Source: Candidatus Bathyarchaeota archaeon (GTDB taxonomy: Archaea > Thermoproteota > DRAE01). From it: a DNA stretch of 5,222 nucleotides. Positions 5,161 to 5,222 of this stretch are shown here, one piece after another (the first letter of the stretch is position 1; every line of letters starts with the position of its first letter). A program made the translations under genes and the position numbers. The notes under the pieces are model-generated. The model did not search any database, was not told the DNA's origin, and saw nothing but the letters and a program-made list of their open reading frames with translations. The DNA is taken from contig DRAE01000121.1 of the NCBI GenBank assembly GCA_011041895.1, positions 1 through 5,222 of the forward strand, given 5' to 3'.

Positions 5161-5222
5161 CACGGTCAAATACTGGAAATAAACGTTCATTAGGCAATCC
5201 CTGTTTAGGGCTGGGGCAAATC
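5161..5222. other. Non-coding tail of the window, no gene recognised
   Basis: I see no ORF or RNA gene I can name. It contains ACTGGAA (5172-5178), which on the minus strand is TTCCAGT, a half of the archaeal origin recognition box. It also has a small perfect hairpin, CCCT-GTTT-AGGG (5199-5210), followed by a G-rich run. The sequence is cut off before any context can be judged. Confidence 0.3.

Noticed and set aside
5199..5222. Start of a structured RNA gene at the right edge
   Set aside because: The small hairpin and G-rich run are too short, and the window ends; nothing matches the RNase P, SRP or rRNA ends I know.
1..5222. CRISPR array or insertion sequence
   Set aside because: I saw no regularly spaced repeats, no terminal inverted repeats and no transposase-like frame.

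Overview
The window looks like a chromosomal stretch of a thermophilic archaeon, most likely from the Thermoproteota/TACK side. Four things point there. There is an archaeal Orc1/Cdc6 gene. Arg and Ile codons lean to AGA/AGG and ATA. Several genes have a TATA-like element about 25-35 bp before the start instead of a Shine-Dalgarno site. The tRNA gene is about 73% G+C by hand count and carries no encoded CCA, while the protein genes are clearly more A+T rich, as expected for growth at high temperature. I cannot assign a genus.

Layout, left to right. (1) 1-602: the end of an AbrB-type VapB antitoxin gene overlaps a PIN-domain VapC toxin gene by ATGA. (2) 603-725: a 123-bp spacer with a probable promoter and an 8-bp GCGATCGC palindrome. 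(3) 726-3762: an energy-coupling factor (ECF) vitamin transporter in the order A-S-T. It comprises a fused double ATPase (EcfA-A'), a UPF0397-like S component and a CbiQ/EcfT coupling protein. The S component appears to have its own TATA box, and the S stop and T start overlap by one base. (4) 3763-3843: an A+T-rich spacer with a tandem AAAATTTT repeat. (5) 3844-5037: an Orc1/Cdc6-family replication initiator with intact Walker motifs but unusual sensor-1 and box VII residues. (6) 5039-5111, minus strand: tRNA-Gly(CCC), whose 3' end lies one base from the cdc6 stop codon. (7) 5112-5222: non-coding sequence with a likely tRNA promoter and possible initiator half-sites.

Working together: VapB and VapC form a toxin-antitoxin pair. 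The two ATPase halves energise EcfT, which drives toppling of the S component to import a vitamin-like substrate that cannot be named from sequence. Orc1/Cdc6 acts in origin recognition and MCM loading. These modules look independent. I do not see a clearly new multi-gene system. The points most worth a second look are the diverged AAA+ residues of the Orc1/Cdc6 protein, its near-contact with the convergent tRNA gene, and a compositional shift inside the ATPase gene.
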